Shown here: positions 6,653 through 13,677 of the stretch, one piece after another | Layout: the number at the start of each line of letters is the position of its first letter | Position numbering within the stretch: the first letter of the stretch is position 1 | From: Planctomycetota bacterium | Lineage (GTDB): Bacteria; Planctomycetota; UBA1135; UBA2386 | NCBI GenBank assembly: GCA_016795295.1 | Contig: JAEUHP010000182.1 | Span: 1 to 37,238, forward strand | DNA: 37,238 nt | Reading direction: 5' to 3' | Notes under the pieces: model-generated | The model's database searches: none | Seen by the model: only the letters and a program-made list of their open reading frames with translations | What the model was told of the DNA's origin: nothing | Translations under genes and position numbers: made by a program

Positions 6653-9262
6653 ATGTGCCCCCGCATCGTGCCTGTCGCGTCCAAGCTGCTTCCAGCCCTT
6701 CTCGTGCTCGTGTCGGCGTCCGCCGCGCGGGCCCAGTGCTTGCCGCAGTGGTCGCCAGGCGACGGCAAGCCTGGTGTCGATGGCCGCGTCTCGGCTCTTG
6801 CCTGGTGGGACCCCGACGGTGTCGGCCCCATGCCACCAGTGGTGGTGGTTGGGGGGCAGTTCGTCGTCGCCGGCACGGTCGTGGCCAACAATATCGCCAC
6901 GTACGACCCGGCTTCCGGCGCTTGGTCGACGCTGGGCGCCGGAACGAACGGGGGCGTGGTGGCCGTGACCACGCTGCCCAACGGGGACCTGGTGGCAGCT
7001 GGAGCCTTCACGATGGCTGGTGGGGTGCCTGCCAACCATGTGGCGCGTTGGAACGGCGCCACGTGGTCGCCCTTGGGCTTGGGGACGAACGACCTGGTCG
7101 CAAGCGTCACCACGCTGCCGAACGGCGACGTGGTGGCAGGGGGACGCTTCACCACGGCGGGTGGCATGGCGGTCGGCGCGATCGCCCGTTGGGATGGCAC
7201 CAACTGGACGGGGCTCGGCGGGGGGGTCACTTCCGTTGGCTTCCCAGCGGAAGTCTATGCGGTCAAGGCGTTGCCCAACGGACACCTCATCGCGTCCGGC
7301 ACCTTCTTCTGGGCCGGTGGTGTTTCGGCCACCAACATCGCCAGTTGGAACGGTACCAGCTGGTCTGCGCTCGGCACCGGGCTCAACTCGGGTGCGTTTG
7401 CAATCGCCGGCTTGGCCAATGGCGACGTGGTCGTCGGCGGTGACTTCACCCTGGCGGGCAGCGTGCCGACGCGCGGGATCGCCCGATGGAATGGGACGGC
7501 CTGGTCGGACATCGGCACGAGCATGGGTGGCTTCAGGCCGAGAGTGCTTGGTTTGGCGGTACTGCCGAACGGCGACCTCTACGCGCTCGGCTCCTTCACC
7601 GTCGCAGGTGGCGTGCCTGTGCAAAACGTCGCGCGCTGGAACGGCACCGCTTGGTCTGCGGTGGGCGCGGGCACCTCGGGCGGCAGCGCCGTGGTCGCAC
7701 TGCCCAATGGCGACTTGGTGGCGGGCGCGAGCGTCGTCGCACCCGGCGTGGTCGCCACCGGGATTGCGCGCTGGGATGGAGCGGCCTGGTCCGCGCTCGG
7801 TGCCGGGTTCCAATCCGGGATCAGGGCTCTGGCTGTGTTGCCGAACGGCGACGTGGTTGCGGGCGGGGATTTCGTCGCGGCGGGTGGTGTGTCGGCGAAC
7901 CGGATCGCGCGATGGAATGGCACTGTCTGGGCGCCGCTCGGCTCGGGAATGAACTTCCAGGTCCAAGCCGTGGCCGCCTTGCCGAATGGGGACGTCGTGG
8001 CTGGCGGCTACTTCACGTCGGCCGGGGGCGTGCCGGCAAACTGCATTGCCCGGTGGGATGGCGCCACTTGGTCGCCACTCGGGACCGGGATGAGCAATAC
8101 CAGCCAGTTCCGAACTCTGGCCGTCTTCGCTTTGGTCGTGGAGCCGAACGGTGACATCCTGGCCGCGGGCAGCTTCGACATGGCGGGGGGAGTGCCGGCG
8201 AACGGTGTCGCGCGCTGGAACGGTTCGAGTTGGTCGGCTCTCGGCAGCGGGTTCACCTCCGCCACCTCGTACACCGCAGTGCATGCGCTGTTGCGGCTGC
8301 CGAGCGGTGACCTCGTTGCGGGTGGCTACTTCGACATGGCAGACGGCAGCCCGGCGAACTACATCGCGCGTTGGAACGGCGCCAACTGGTCGGCGCTCGG
8401 ATCCGGCGTGGACAGTGGGGTCCTGGCGCTGACGGCCCGCCCGAACGGAGACGTCATCGCAGGCGGCCACTTCTTGACGGCGGGCGGATCGCCTGCCGAC
8501 CGGATTGCGCGCTGGGATGGGGCGAGTTGGTCGGCACTCGGGGCAGGTCTGACGATCGGCGCCGGGCCGAATCAGCAGTTCCCAGAATGCACGGCCTTGG
8601 CGACTCTGCCGAATGGAGACGTCGTCGCTGCGGGCTTCTTCTTCAACGCCGGTGGCGTCGCCGCGAACTGGATCGCGCGCTGGAACGACGTGAGTTGGTC
8701 CGCCGTGGGTGTCGGGATGAGTGGAACCATCCAGGACGAAGGGGTGGCAGCGTTGGTGCAGGCGCCCAACGGCGATCTGCTCGCCGGCGGCTTCTTCAGC
8801 GCGGCTGGCGGTCTGGTGTCCGCGCATTTTGCGCGCCTAGCCGCTCTGTGTCCGGCAACGGCAGTCCCCTATGGAGCCGCTGGTGCTGGGAGTGCTGGCC
8901 CGATGACGTTGCGCGCCGACGCGCTGCCGTGGGTCGGTGGCACGTTCCGCGCGACGACCACTGGCATCGCGCCGAACGGCCTCGCCTTCGCGCTGGTGGG
9001 GTTGCTGCCGCAGTCGACGCCATTGTCCCTGCTGCACCCGGCGGGGCAGCCTGGCAGCTCGATCCTGGTCAGCCCTGACGTGGCCCTGCTGCTGGCCGCT
9101 GCGGGCGGGTCTGCGCAAGTGCAGCTCGCCATGCCGATCGATCCGGTGTACGTCGGAGTCCAATTGCGCAGCCAAGCCGTGCAGGTGGAGGTCTCTGGGG
9201 CCTCGCAAATTGTCAGTATCAGCAGCTCGAACGCTCTGTTGCTGACGATCGGGAGTTTCTGA
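6653..9262 (+). CDS. Large secreted repeat protein (propeller-type) with shared C-terminal domain
   Basis: The 869-aa protein has a signal peptide (MCPRIVPVASKLLPALLVLV, cleavage after ASAARAQ). It continues with about 14 tandem repeats of 37-45 residues, consensus LPNGDVVAGGxFTxAGGVxAxxIARWNGxxWSxLGxG. The first repeat is divergent and the last is incomplete. The repeats resemble delta-60/Kelch-like blades and would make one or two beta-propellers. From about residue 740 the protein changes to a C-terminal domain (CPATAVPYGAAGAGS...) like those of the other secreted proteins in the window. Start: ATG 6653 gives a clean signal peptide, whereas ATG 6596 would add 19 polar residues. The frame is open upstream as far as 3308, but that is the shadow of other genes. 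Function unknown; an extracellular binding or structural role is likely. Confidence 0.85.
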   Translation: MCPRIVPVASKLLPALLVLVSASAARAQCLPQWSPGDGKPGVDGRVSALAWWDPDGVGPMPPVVVVGGQFVVAGTVVANNIATYDPASGAWSTLGAGTNGGVVAVTTLPNGDLVAAGAFTMAGGVPANHVARWNGATWSPLGLGTNDLVASVTTLPNGDVVAGGRFTTAGGMAVGAIARWDGTNWTGLGGGVTSVGFPAEVYAVKALPNGHLIASGTFFWAGGVSATNIASWNGTSWSALGTGLNSGAFAIAGLANGDVVVGGDFTLAGSVPTRGIARWNGTAWSDIGTSMGGFRPRVLGLAVLPNGDLYALGSFTVAGGVPVQNVARWNGTAWSAVGAGTSGGSAVVALPNGDLVAGASVVAPGVVATGIARWDGAAWSALGAGFQSGIRALAVLPNGDVVAGGDFVAAGGVSANRIARWNGTVWAPLGSGMNFQVQAVAALPNGDVVAGGYFTSAGGVPANCIARWDGATWSPLGTGMSNTSQFRTLAVFALVVEPNGDILAAGSFDMAGGVPANGVARWNGSSWSALGSGFTSATSYTAVHALLRLPSGDLVAGGYFDMADGSPANYIARWNGANWSALGSGVDSGVLALTARPNGDVIAGGHFLTAGGSPADRIARWDGASWSALGAGLTIGAGPNQQFPECTALATLPNGDVVAAGFFFNAGGVAANWIARWNDVSWSAVGVGMSGTIQDEGVAALVQAPNGDLLAGGFFSAAGGLVSAHFARLAALCPATAVPYGAAGAGSAGPMTLRADALPWVGGTFRATTTGIAPNGLAFALVGLLPQSTPLSLLHPAGQPGSSILVSPDVALLLAAAGGSAQVQLAMPIDPVYVGVQLRSQAVQVEVSGASQIVSISSSNALLLTIGSF
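6838..8847 (+). repeat. About 14 in-frame tandem repeats of roughly 110-165 bp
   Basis: The repeats encode the propeller blades of the 869-aa protein. The best-kept DNA blocks code for LPNGDVV (variants of ccgaacggcgacgtggt) and for ARWNG/ARWDG (variants of gcgcgctggaacggc), each recurring at most blades. Spacing varies because the loop between blades differs in length. The high conservation suggests recent expansion or recombination between blades, so copy number may vary between strains. Confidence 0.85.
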
Positions 9263-9389
9263 TCAGGACGGTCTTCCCGGTCGCCGCCACGCGGAGCCTC
9301 TTGGTCGGGTGACGAGCCCTGATGCGAAGGTGTTGTGGTTTCCGGGAGATCGTGCGCTCCGAGTCTTCGCGCGAAATCCGCATCGGCAG

Positions 9390-9417
9390 TTGACATTGCT
9401 GCAGGAGGCGCTAACAT
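9390..9417 (+). promoter_or_regulatory. Sigma-70-type promoter (TTGACA, 16-nt spacer, TAACAT)
   Basis: TTGACA (9390-9395) matches the -35 consensus exactly. After 16 nt comes TAACAT (9412-9417), four of six -10 bases. This is the best consensus-like promoter I noticed in this GC-rich window. The predicted transcript start is near 9424, about 15 nt before an ATG, and a strong terminator follows about 165 nt later. Together these define a compact transcription unit. Confidence 0.6.
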
Positions 9418-9438
9418 GCCCGCCCCTTCCCCCCGTTC

Positions 9439-9564
9439 ATGAAGAAAATCCTGCCACTCCCGGTCTCCCTCGTGAGCGATCACTGCGATCGCCGAGTGGA
9501 AGTTGCGGTTCGGGTGGAGGTGGTGTTCCTCGGGCGGCTCTCGGCGGTGTGGCCAGCGGACTAG
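9439..9564 (+). CDS. Possible small protein (41 aa) or small RNA unit
   Basis: An ATG at 9439 opens a 41-codon frame ending in TAG at 9562-9564. The product begins MKKILPLPVS, contains a Val-rich stretch (RVEVAVRVEVVFLGRLSA) and ends in WPAD. It has a basic start but no clear signal peptide or membrane helix. It lies exactly between a near-consensus promoter and a strong intrinsic terminator, which is the main argument that something is made here. There is no obvious Shine-Dalgarno sequence in the roughly 15-nt predicted leader, so translation would be nearly leaderless. The transcript may instead work as a non-coding small RNA of about 200 nt. No homologue was recognised. Confidence 0.35.
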   Translation: MKKILPLPVSLVSDHCDRRVEVAVRVEVVFLGRLSAVWPAD

Positions 9565-9587
9565 ATGCGAGACACTCTCGCTCCCCG

Positions 9588-9630
9588 CGAGCCTCGCCCC
9601 GGTGCGCCGGCGCGAGGCTCGTTTGTTTCT
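9588..9630 (+). terminator. Strong Rho-independent terminator
   Basis: CGAGCCTCGC (9588-9597) pairs perfectly with GCGAGGCTCG (9612-9621). Between them CCGG-TGCG-CCGG forms a further 4-bp stem, giving a hairpin of about 14 bp, and TTTGTTTCT follows. It ends the small unit starting at the 9390 promoter and could also stop read-through from the 869-aa protein gene. Confidence 0.8.
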
Positions 9631-9796
9631 GGTCGGCATTCTCCAATCTCTCACAGTCAATCTTTCACAGCGGAGGCACTGTGCGCTCCAAACATCCATC
9701 TTCCTTCGTCTGACGTCGTCCGGCGGCGCGCCGCGGCCCTTCGGGGTACCGCTCGCGCGTTCCGCGAACCGGGTTCCACCGGCGTCCGACGGTGCA

Positions 9797-9865
9797 AGGC
9801 GAATCGCCCAGCGGTAGGGCACGAGTGACGATCTCGAGACGCGGGTTCGAATCCCGCTTCGCTCT
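9797..9865 (+). ncRNA. tRNA-like RNA with intact elbow but no functional anticodon loop
   Basis: The element folds as a tRNA cloverleaf. The acceptor 5' strand aggcgaa (9797-9803) pairs with ttcgctc (9858-9864) apart from a first A.C mismatch and one G.U pair. The D arm is gccc/gggc with loop agcggta (9806-9820), keeping the GG of the elbow. The T arm is gcggg-ttcgaat-cccgc (9841-9857) and is canonical. The anticodon arm is abnormal: only 4 bp (cgag/ctcg, 9822-9836), with loop tgacgat having G where U33 is invariant. The connection to the D arm is one nucleotide short and no CCA follows directly. It is unlikely to decode. It may be a tRNA-mimic RNA such as the tRNA-like module of bacterial Y RNAs, or a decayed tRNA gene. 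Confidence 0.6.
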
Positions 9866-9877
9866 CGCTACCACGCC

Positions 9878-9973
9878 GCCTCCCATTGGGAGGCTCTATC
9901 AGTGATCGCCGGCTCGGCCGGCGGCAGCGTCCCGTCGTGTGCCAGTTCCTTGTTGGCGTTCGTCCAACCAAGG
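9878..9973 (+). other. Three consecutive hairpins downstream of the tRNA-like element
   Basis: Hairpin 1 is GCCTCCC-att-GGGAGGC (9878-9894). Hairpin 2 is CGCCGGC-tcg-GCCGGCG (9907-9923). Hairpin 3 is CCTTGTTGG paired with CCAA-c-CAAGG around loop cgttcgt (9948-9973, 9 bp with one bulged C). None has a U tract, so they are not classical terminators. Their close spacing just after the tRNA-like element suggests one longer structured RNA. Confidence 0.5.
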
Positions 9974-10311
9974 ACCGGACCATGACACCGGCACGCCACT
10001 TTGCATTCTGCCCACGTCGCTCCGGCACGTGGCCCGCCACCGCTCTGTCGATCCCGGCTGTGACTGCGCCGGCAGACCGAGCCGAAGCGGGTCACCGCGG
10101 TCGACCGAGGCGGGATCCGTGGCAGGCCGGGGGAACGCGACGGTGTGCGGTCTCCCGCACGCCGGCCACGGCCAGCCGGCGGTCACTGCTCTTCCACCTC
10201 GTCTTTCTCCAACGCGGCTCTGCCGCACCACCGGCGCGACGCGGAACGGCGCTGCCAGTGGTCCGTATCGACCACGTTCCAGCACTCACCAAACCTCTTC
10301 GGAGGCCTCCC
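9974..10311 (+). other. Long GC-rich leader upstream of the slipin gene; no gene seen
   Basis: This 338-bp stretch has an open frame continuous with the slipin gene, but its translation is Arg/Pro/Ala-rich and not protein-like. It holds more inverted repeats, for example GTGCGG-tctc-CCGCAC extended to 9 bp (10142-10163), then GCCGGC repeated around cacggcca. It ends with the Shine-Dalgarno GGAGG at 10301-10305, itself part of the palindrome ggaggcctcc (10301-10310), which could hide the ribosome-binding site. Confidence 0.45.
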
Positions 10312-11424
10312 ATGATCCGTACCCACATCCAAACGCACGAGCTGGGGCTCGTGTTCCGCCGCGGTGACCTCCGCCGAGTCCTCGAACCGGGTTCCTGGTT
10401 CGTGCCCGAGCAGTGGTTGCCGCAGACTCAGGTGAAGCGCGTCGACACGCTCGACACGCGGTTCGCCCATCCGCGCCTCGATGCGCTGCTCGAGGCGCCA
10501 GAGCTGCGCGACCGTCTGTTGGTCGTCGACCTCGACGAGGACCAGCGGGCGCTGGTCTGGCGCGACGGCCGGTTGTTCGACTTCGTCGGCGCCGGGCGTT
10601 TCGCCTACTGGAAAGCGCCGTACACGCTGAAGGTCGAGACCTTCCGCGTGACCGACGGCGAGTTCCAGCACGAGCGGCAGGACGCCGTGTTGGCGTTCCC
10701 GGCCGCTCGTGCCCAGCTCCAGACCGTCGACGTCGAGCCGCACGAGTGCCTGCTCGTCCGGCGCGGCGGTGCGCTGGTGGGCACGCGTGGCCCGGGGCGG
10801 CACGTGTTCTGGAGCCGGGGCGCCCTGATCACCTGGAAGTCGATCGATCTGCGCGAGCAGATCGCCGATGTCGGCGGCCAGGAGATCATGACGGCGGACA
10901 AGGTCACCCTGCGACTCAACCTGGTGGTCAGCTGGCGGATCGTGGCTCCGGAGTTGGCGACCGGTGTGGTCGACAGCGCGGCGAACGCCGTCTACCGCGA
11001 GGCTCAGCTGGCGTTGCGTGCGGCGGTCGGTGGCCGGGAACTCGAGCGTTTGCTGGCCGACAAGGCCGACGTGGCGAACGAGATCCGGGCCGCCGTGGCG
11101 GCGCGGGCGGAGGCGTTCGGCGTGTCGGTCGTCGCCGTGGGCATCCGGGACATCGTCCTGCCCGGCGACATGAAGACGTTGCTCAACCAGGTGATCGAAG
11201 CGCAGAAGCAGGCGGAGGCGAACCTGATCCGGCGTCGCGAGGAAACCGCGGCGGCGCGCAGTCAGGCCAACACCGCACGTTTGCTGGCCGAGAACCCGGT
11301 CCTGCTCCGCATGAAGGAGCTGGAGGCGGTCGAGTCGATCTTGAAGGGTGCGCAAGCGACCTTCGTGCTCGGCTCGGGCGATCTGGCGCAGCAGGTGAAG
11401 GGCCTGGTGGCAGGCCGCGAGTAG
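10312..11424 (+). CDS. Slipin-family (SPFH/band 7) protein
   Basis: The 370-aa protein has an N-terminal extension with two similar segments (GLVFRRGDLRRVLEPG near 12-27 and CLLVRRGGALVGTRGPG near 146-162). The SPFH/band 7 core follows: VDLREQ...GQEIMTADKVTLRLNLVV, YREAQLALRAAVGGRELE, VGIRDIVLPGDMKTLLNQVI, then the helical EAQKQAEANLIRRREETAAA and SQANTARLLAENPVLLRM. This is the slipin subgroup of stomatin/flotillin-like scaffold proteins. Unlike typical stomatins it has no hydrophobic N-terminal hairpin, so membrane contact would be peripheral. ATG 10312 is preceded by GGAGG with 6-nt spacing. I recall this slipin type being found in bacterial gene clusters with RtcB-type RNA ligase, Ro60/TROVE proteins and tRNA-like RNAs, which should be verified. 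Here only the tRNA-like element is nearby. Confidence 0.9.
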   Translation: MIRTHIQTHELGLVFRRGDLRRVLEPGSWFVPEQWLPQTQVKRVDTLDTRFAHPRLDALLEAPELRDRLLVVDLDEDQRALVWRDGRLFDFVGAGRFAYWKAPYTLKVETFRVTDGEFQHERQDAVLAFPAARAQLQTVDVEPHECLLVRRGGALVGTRGPGRHVFWSRGALITWKSIDLREQIADVGGQEIMTADKVTLRLNLVVSWRIVAPELATGVVDSAANAVYREAQLALRAAVGGRELERLLADKADVANEIRAAVAARAEAFGVSVVAVGIRDIVLPGDMKTLLNQVIEAQKQAEANLIRRREETAAARSQANTARLLAENPVLLRMKELEAVESILKGAQATFVLGSGDLAQQVKGLVAGRE

Positions 11425-11429
11425 TCGGC

Positions 11430-11457
11430 CACCGGGGTGGGGCAGCCCACCCCGGTG
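11430..11457 (+). terminator. Perfect 12-bp stem-loop just after the slipin stop codon
   Basis: CACCGGGGTGGG (11430-11441), loop GCAG, then CCCACCCCGGTG (11446-11457) form an uninterrupted 12-bp hairpin five nucleotides after the TAG. There is no U tract. It probably slows or ends transcription, or protects the slipin mRNA 3' end. Confidence 0.55.
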
Positions 11458-11614
11458 CGTGGCCGGGGCGAGTGCGAGCTCGCCGCGGCCAGCGTGCCCG
11501 TTACTGCGGCTGGGCCGCGGCTGGGCGGCGCATTACGCTGTCCAGGATCCAGGTGGCCATGCCGTCGCTCACTGCGAGCCCAGGCCGGTCCCACCCAACC
11601 GCAGGAGGTCTCGT

Positions 11615-13342
11615 ATGCACTGGTCTCGCTTGCTGCCGTGCTGGTTGTCGTTGGCCGTTGCCGTGGCGCAGACACCGCCGCAGCTGCCGACGCTGTATCG
11701 CCTTGGCCCGGTGCCGGCCGACGCGGTGCACTTGCAGGTGCAGGCTGCGGGTGCGGTGCAGCAGGCCGACGGCACCGGGTTGGCAGGGGAAAACCTGGCC
11801 GGCGCTCTCCCTACGGGCACCGCCCACCTCGTGCTCGCCGTGGATCGAGGGGCGCCAGTGTCCGCGGTGCAGCAGCTCCTGGAGTTCGCCGCCGGGCGCG
11901 GTGTGACCGAAGTGCACTTCGCCGCCCAGCTGCCCGATGGCACCCGGGGCGCCTTCGCGTTGGCCCTGCCGGAGCCGCAGGCGGCCACCGGGTGGACGAT
12001 GCGCATGCACCGCGGGCGCCCGGGCGTGCCCACGGCCAGTGCCCAGCCGTTTCTGCAACGCATGCAGCGCGGCTTGCCCGACGCCGCGCTGCCGCAGTTC
12101 GCGCTGGCGGTCGAAGTGCCGGCCGACGCGGCCTGGAGCGACGCGCTCGGCGGGCTCGCCACGGCGGCTGCGGCCGGAGTCGAACGAGTGGTCTTGCGCA
12201 CGACGCCGGCGCAACCCGGGGCGACCAAGGGCCCGCTGGCGATCGACCTGGGCACGCAGCCGTGGCTCGCCGTGCCGGCGGCGGCGATCCCGCTGCCGAA
12301 GCCGGCGCTGGCGAGTGAACCGGTGGGGTGTCGGAGCCGGGCCACTGCGCCGCCGGCCGACGACGCGGGCGAAGTCGCCGGCGGCGGTGCCGGCGGGCGC
12401 TACGCCGGTCGGGCAGGTGCCGCGGGCCGCGGCCGTGGCGCTGCCTACGCCGCAGCGATCGCCGCTGGTCTCAACTGGCTCGGCCAGCGCATGGACGCCG
12501 AGGGCGCTCTCCGCGATGCACAGGGGCGTCCGGACGTCGGCGCCACGGCGCTGCTGCAGCTGGCGATCCTCGGCAACGGCACCACGCTGCGCAGCGGCCC
12601 GCACCGGGAGATGCTGCAGCGCTCGGTCGGGTGGCTGATGGCGCAGCAGGCCGAGGACGGCAGTTTCGCCGACCGCGTGCCAGACCACGCGCTCGCCACC
12701 TACGCGGTGGTCGAGGCGTTCGGGTTGTCCGCCGCCCCCTTGGTGCGTGGCGCCGCGCAGGACGGCCTCGATCGCCTGTGCCGCTGGCGCGAACGGGACG
12801 GGGGGTTCGCCGCTGCGCCGGGGACCCCCAGCGACACGGCGACCACCACGCTGGCCCTGGTGGCGCTGGCGTCGGCGCAGTTCTTCGCTCTGCGCGCCGA
12901 CTTGGCCGCCGCCGACGCCGCCGGCTTCTACGAAGGGGTGGCCACGCCGGATGGCCGCCATCGTCCCAACTCGACCGCGCCGGAAACGGCGCCGCTCGAC
13001 GCGGTCGCCACCGGGGCCGCGCTGTTCGGCCGGTTCTTCGCCGGCCAGGACAGCAAGCGCGACCCGCGGACGACCGCTGCCGCCGACCTGCTGCTCGCGG
13101 GTGCCCAGCCGGCCGAGCCGTGGACCTGCTACTGGACCACCTACGCGCTGTTCCAGCTCGGCGGTCGCCACTGGGCGGCGTGGACGAAGCGCCTCGATGC
13201 CGAAGTACTCACGGGCGCGGTGGCCCAAGGCGCAGCCGCGGGCAGTTGGCCGGCGGCCGGTGGTCTGTCCGCCGAGTGCACCACTGCGCTGCGGGTGTTG
13301 ACGCTGGAGAGCTACTATCGGTACACCCGGCTCGTGCGCTGA
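11615..13342 (+). CDS. Secreted protein: ExbD-like segments plus alpha/alpha-toroid (prenyltransferase-like) domain
   Basis: The 575-aa protein has a signal peptide (MHWSRLLPCWLSLAVAVAQ, residues 1-19). Two segments of the N-terminal half (about 70-106 and 165-203) have the beta-alpha-beta pattern of ExbD/TolR periplasmic domains: LVLAVDRGAPVSAVQQLLEF...GVTEVHFA and FALAVEVPADAAWSDALGG...GVERVVL. A Gly/Ala/Arg-rich linker (about 245-285) leads to a helical repeat domain (GLNWLGQRMDAEGALRD, WLMAQQAEDGSFADR, LCRWRERDGGFAAAPG) like the terpene cyclase/prenyltransferase or complement-TED toroid fold. The DxDD motif of squalene-hopene cyclases was not seen, so cyclisation is not expected. ATG 11615 is preceded by AGGAGG with 6-nt spacing. 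The gene ends 32 bp from the convergent formate dehydrogenase operon. Role unknown. Confidence 0.75.
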   Translation: MHWSRLLPCWLSLAVAVAQTPPQLPTLYRLGPVPADAVHLQVQAAGAVQQADGTGLAGENLAGALPTGTAHLVLAVDRGAPVSAVQQLLEFAAGRGVTEVHFAAQLPDGTRGAFALALPEPQAATGWTMRMHRGRPGVPTASAQPFLQRMQRGLPDAALPQFALAVEVPADAAWSDALGGLATAAAAGVERVVLRTTPAQPGATKGPLAIDLGTQPWLAVPAAAIPLPKPALASEPVGCRSRATAPPADDAGEVAGGGAGGRYAGRAGAAGRGRGAAYAAAIAAGLNWLGQRMDAEGALRDAQGRPDVGATALLQLAILGNGTTLRSGPHREMLQRSVGWLMAQQAEDGSFADRVPDHALATYAVVEAFGLSAAPLVRGAAQDGLDRLCRWRERDGGFAAAPGTPSDTATTTLALVALASAQFFALRADLAAADAAGFYEGVATPDGRHRPNSTAPETAPLDAVATGAALFGRFFAGQDSKRDPRTTAAADLLLAGAQPAEPWTCYWTTYALFQLGGRHWAAWTKRLDAEVLTGAVAQGAAAGSWPAAGGLSAECTTALRVLTLESYYRYTRLVR

Positions 13343-13374
13343 CCGCGGCCGCCCTCGCCCGCAGGCAGCCCAGC

Positions 13375-13677
13375 TCAGGCCTTTGGCGGCCCAGCGTAGG
13401 CGGTGCGTTCGCGACCGCTTTCCAGGAGCAGCAGGGCGCCCGCGCGCACGTGCGGGTGCAGGCCGGCGCCGCCCGCGTGCACGTGCGCCAGCAGTGCGGC
13501 GCGCATGCGCGGGTCCCAGTAGTTGCGCAGGTGGTTGCGCACCCCTTCTTCGCGCGGCCCGGCGGGATAGGGCGCGAAGAAGTCGCCGATCTGGTTCGCC
13601 ATCTCGATCAGGCGGGCGAGCTCGATCACCGGTCGATTGCTCTGGGCGCCGGACCCGGGTGCTGCGCCGTGGCTCAC
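13375..13677 (-). CDS. fdsD: Formate dehydrogenase delta subunit (FdsD)
   Basis: The 100-aa protein carries the FdsD signature: LARLIEMANQIGDFFAPYP (about 21-39), then HLRNYWDPRMRAALLAHV and GGAGLHPHVRAGALLLLE near the C-terminus. FdsD is a small accessory subunit encoded at the end of soluble NAD-dependent formate dehydrogenase operons and is needed for, or supports, an active enzyme. Translation starts at GTG 13677-13675, overlapping the TGA of the catalytic subunit gene as GTGA, with GGAG about 8 nt upstream. The start and family are clear from context. The gene is the last of the operon and ends 32 bp from the convergent secreted-protein gene. Confidence 0.88.
   Translation of the reverse strand: MSHGAAPGSGAQSNRPVIELARLIEMANQIGDFFAPYPAGPREEGVRNHLRNYWDPRMRAALLAHVHAGGAGLHPHVRAGALLLLESGRERTAYAGPPKA

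Noticed and set aside
6086..8827. 913-codon minus-strand open frame
   Set aside because: Antisense shadow of the propeller repeats; its apparent repeats simply mirror the plus-strand ones.
6838..8847. CRISPR-like repeat array
   Set aside because: The repeats are in-frame, of variable spacing and encode propeller blades; there are no unique spacers and no cas genes.
9797..9865. Functional tRNA gene
   Set aside because: The anticodon loop lacks U33, the stem has four pairs, one nucleotide is missing and the acceptor tip is mismatched. Kept as a tRNA-like RNA instead.
9989..10006. Sigma-54-like promoter cggcac-N6-ttgcat upstream of slipin
   Set aside because: The spacing is one base longer than the strict GG-N10-GC rule. 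The transcribed-strand match is otherwise suggestive, but not enough to call.
9886..10311. N-terminal extension of the slipin frame
   Set aside because: Open but Arg/Pro-rich. The ATG at 10312 has a Shine-Dalgarno sequence and begins the conserved slipin N-terminus.
9263..10311. Mobile-element or tRNA-site integration scar
   Set aside because: No integrase, no second copy of the tRNA 3' end and no direct repeats were noticed in the window.
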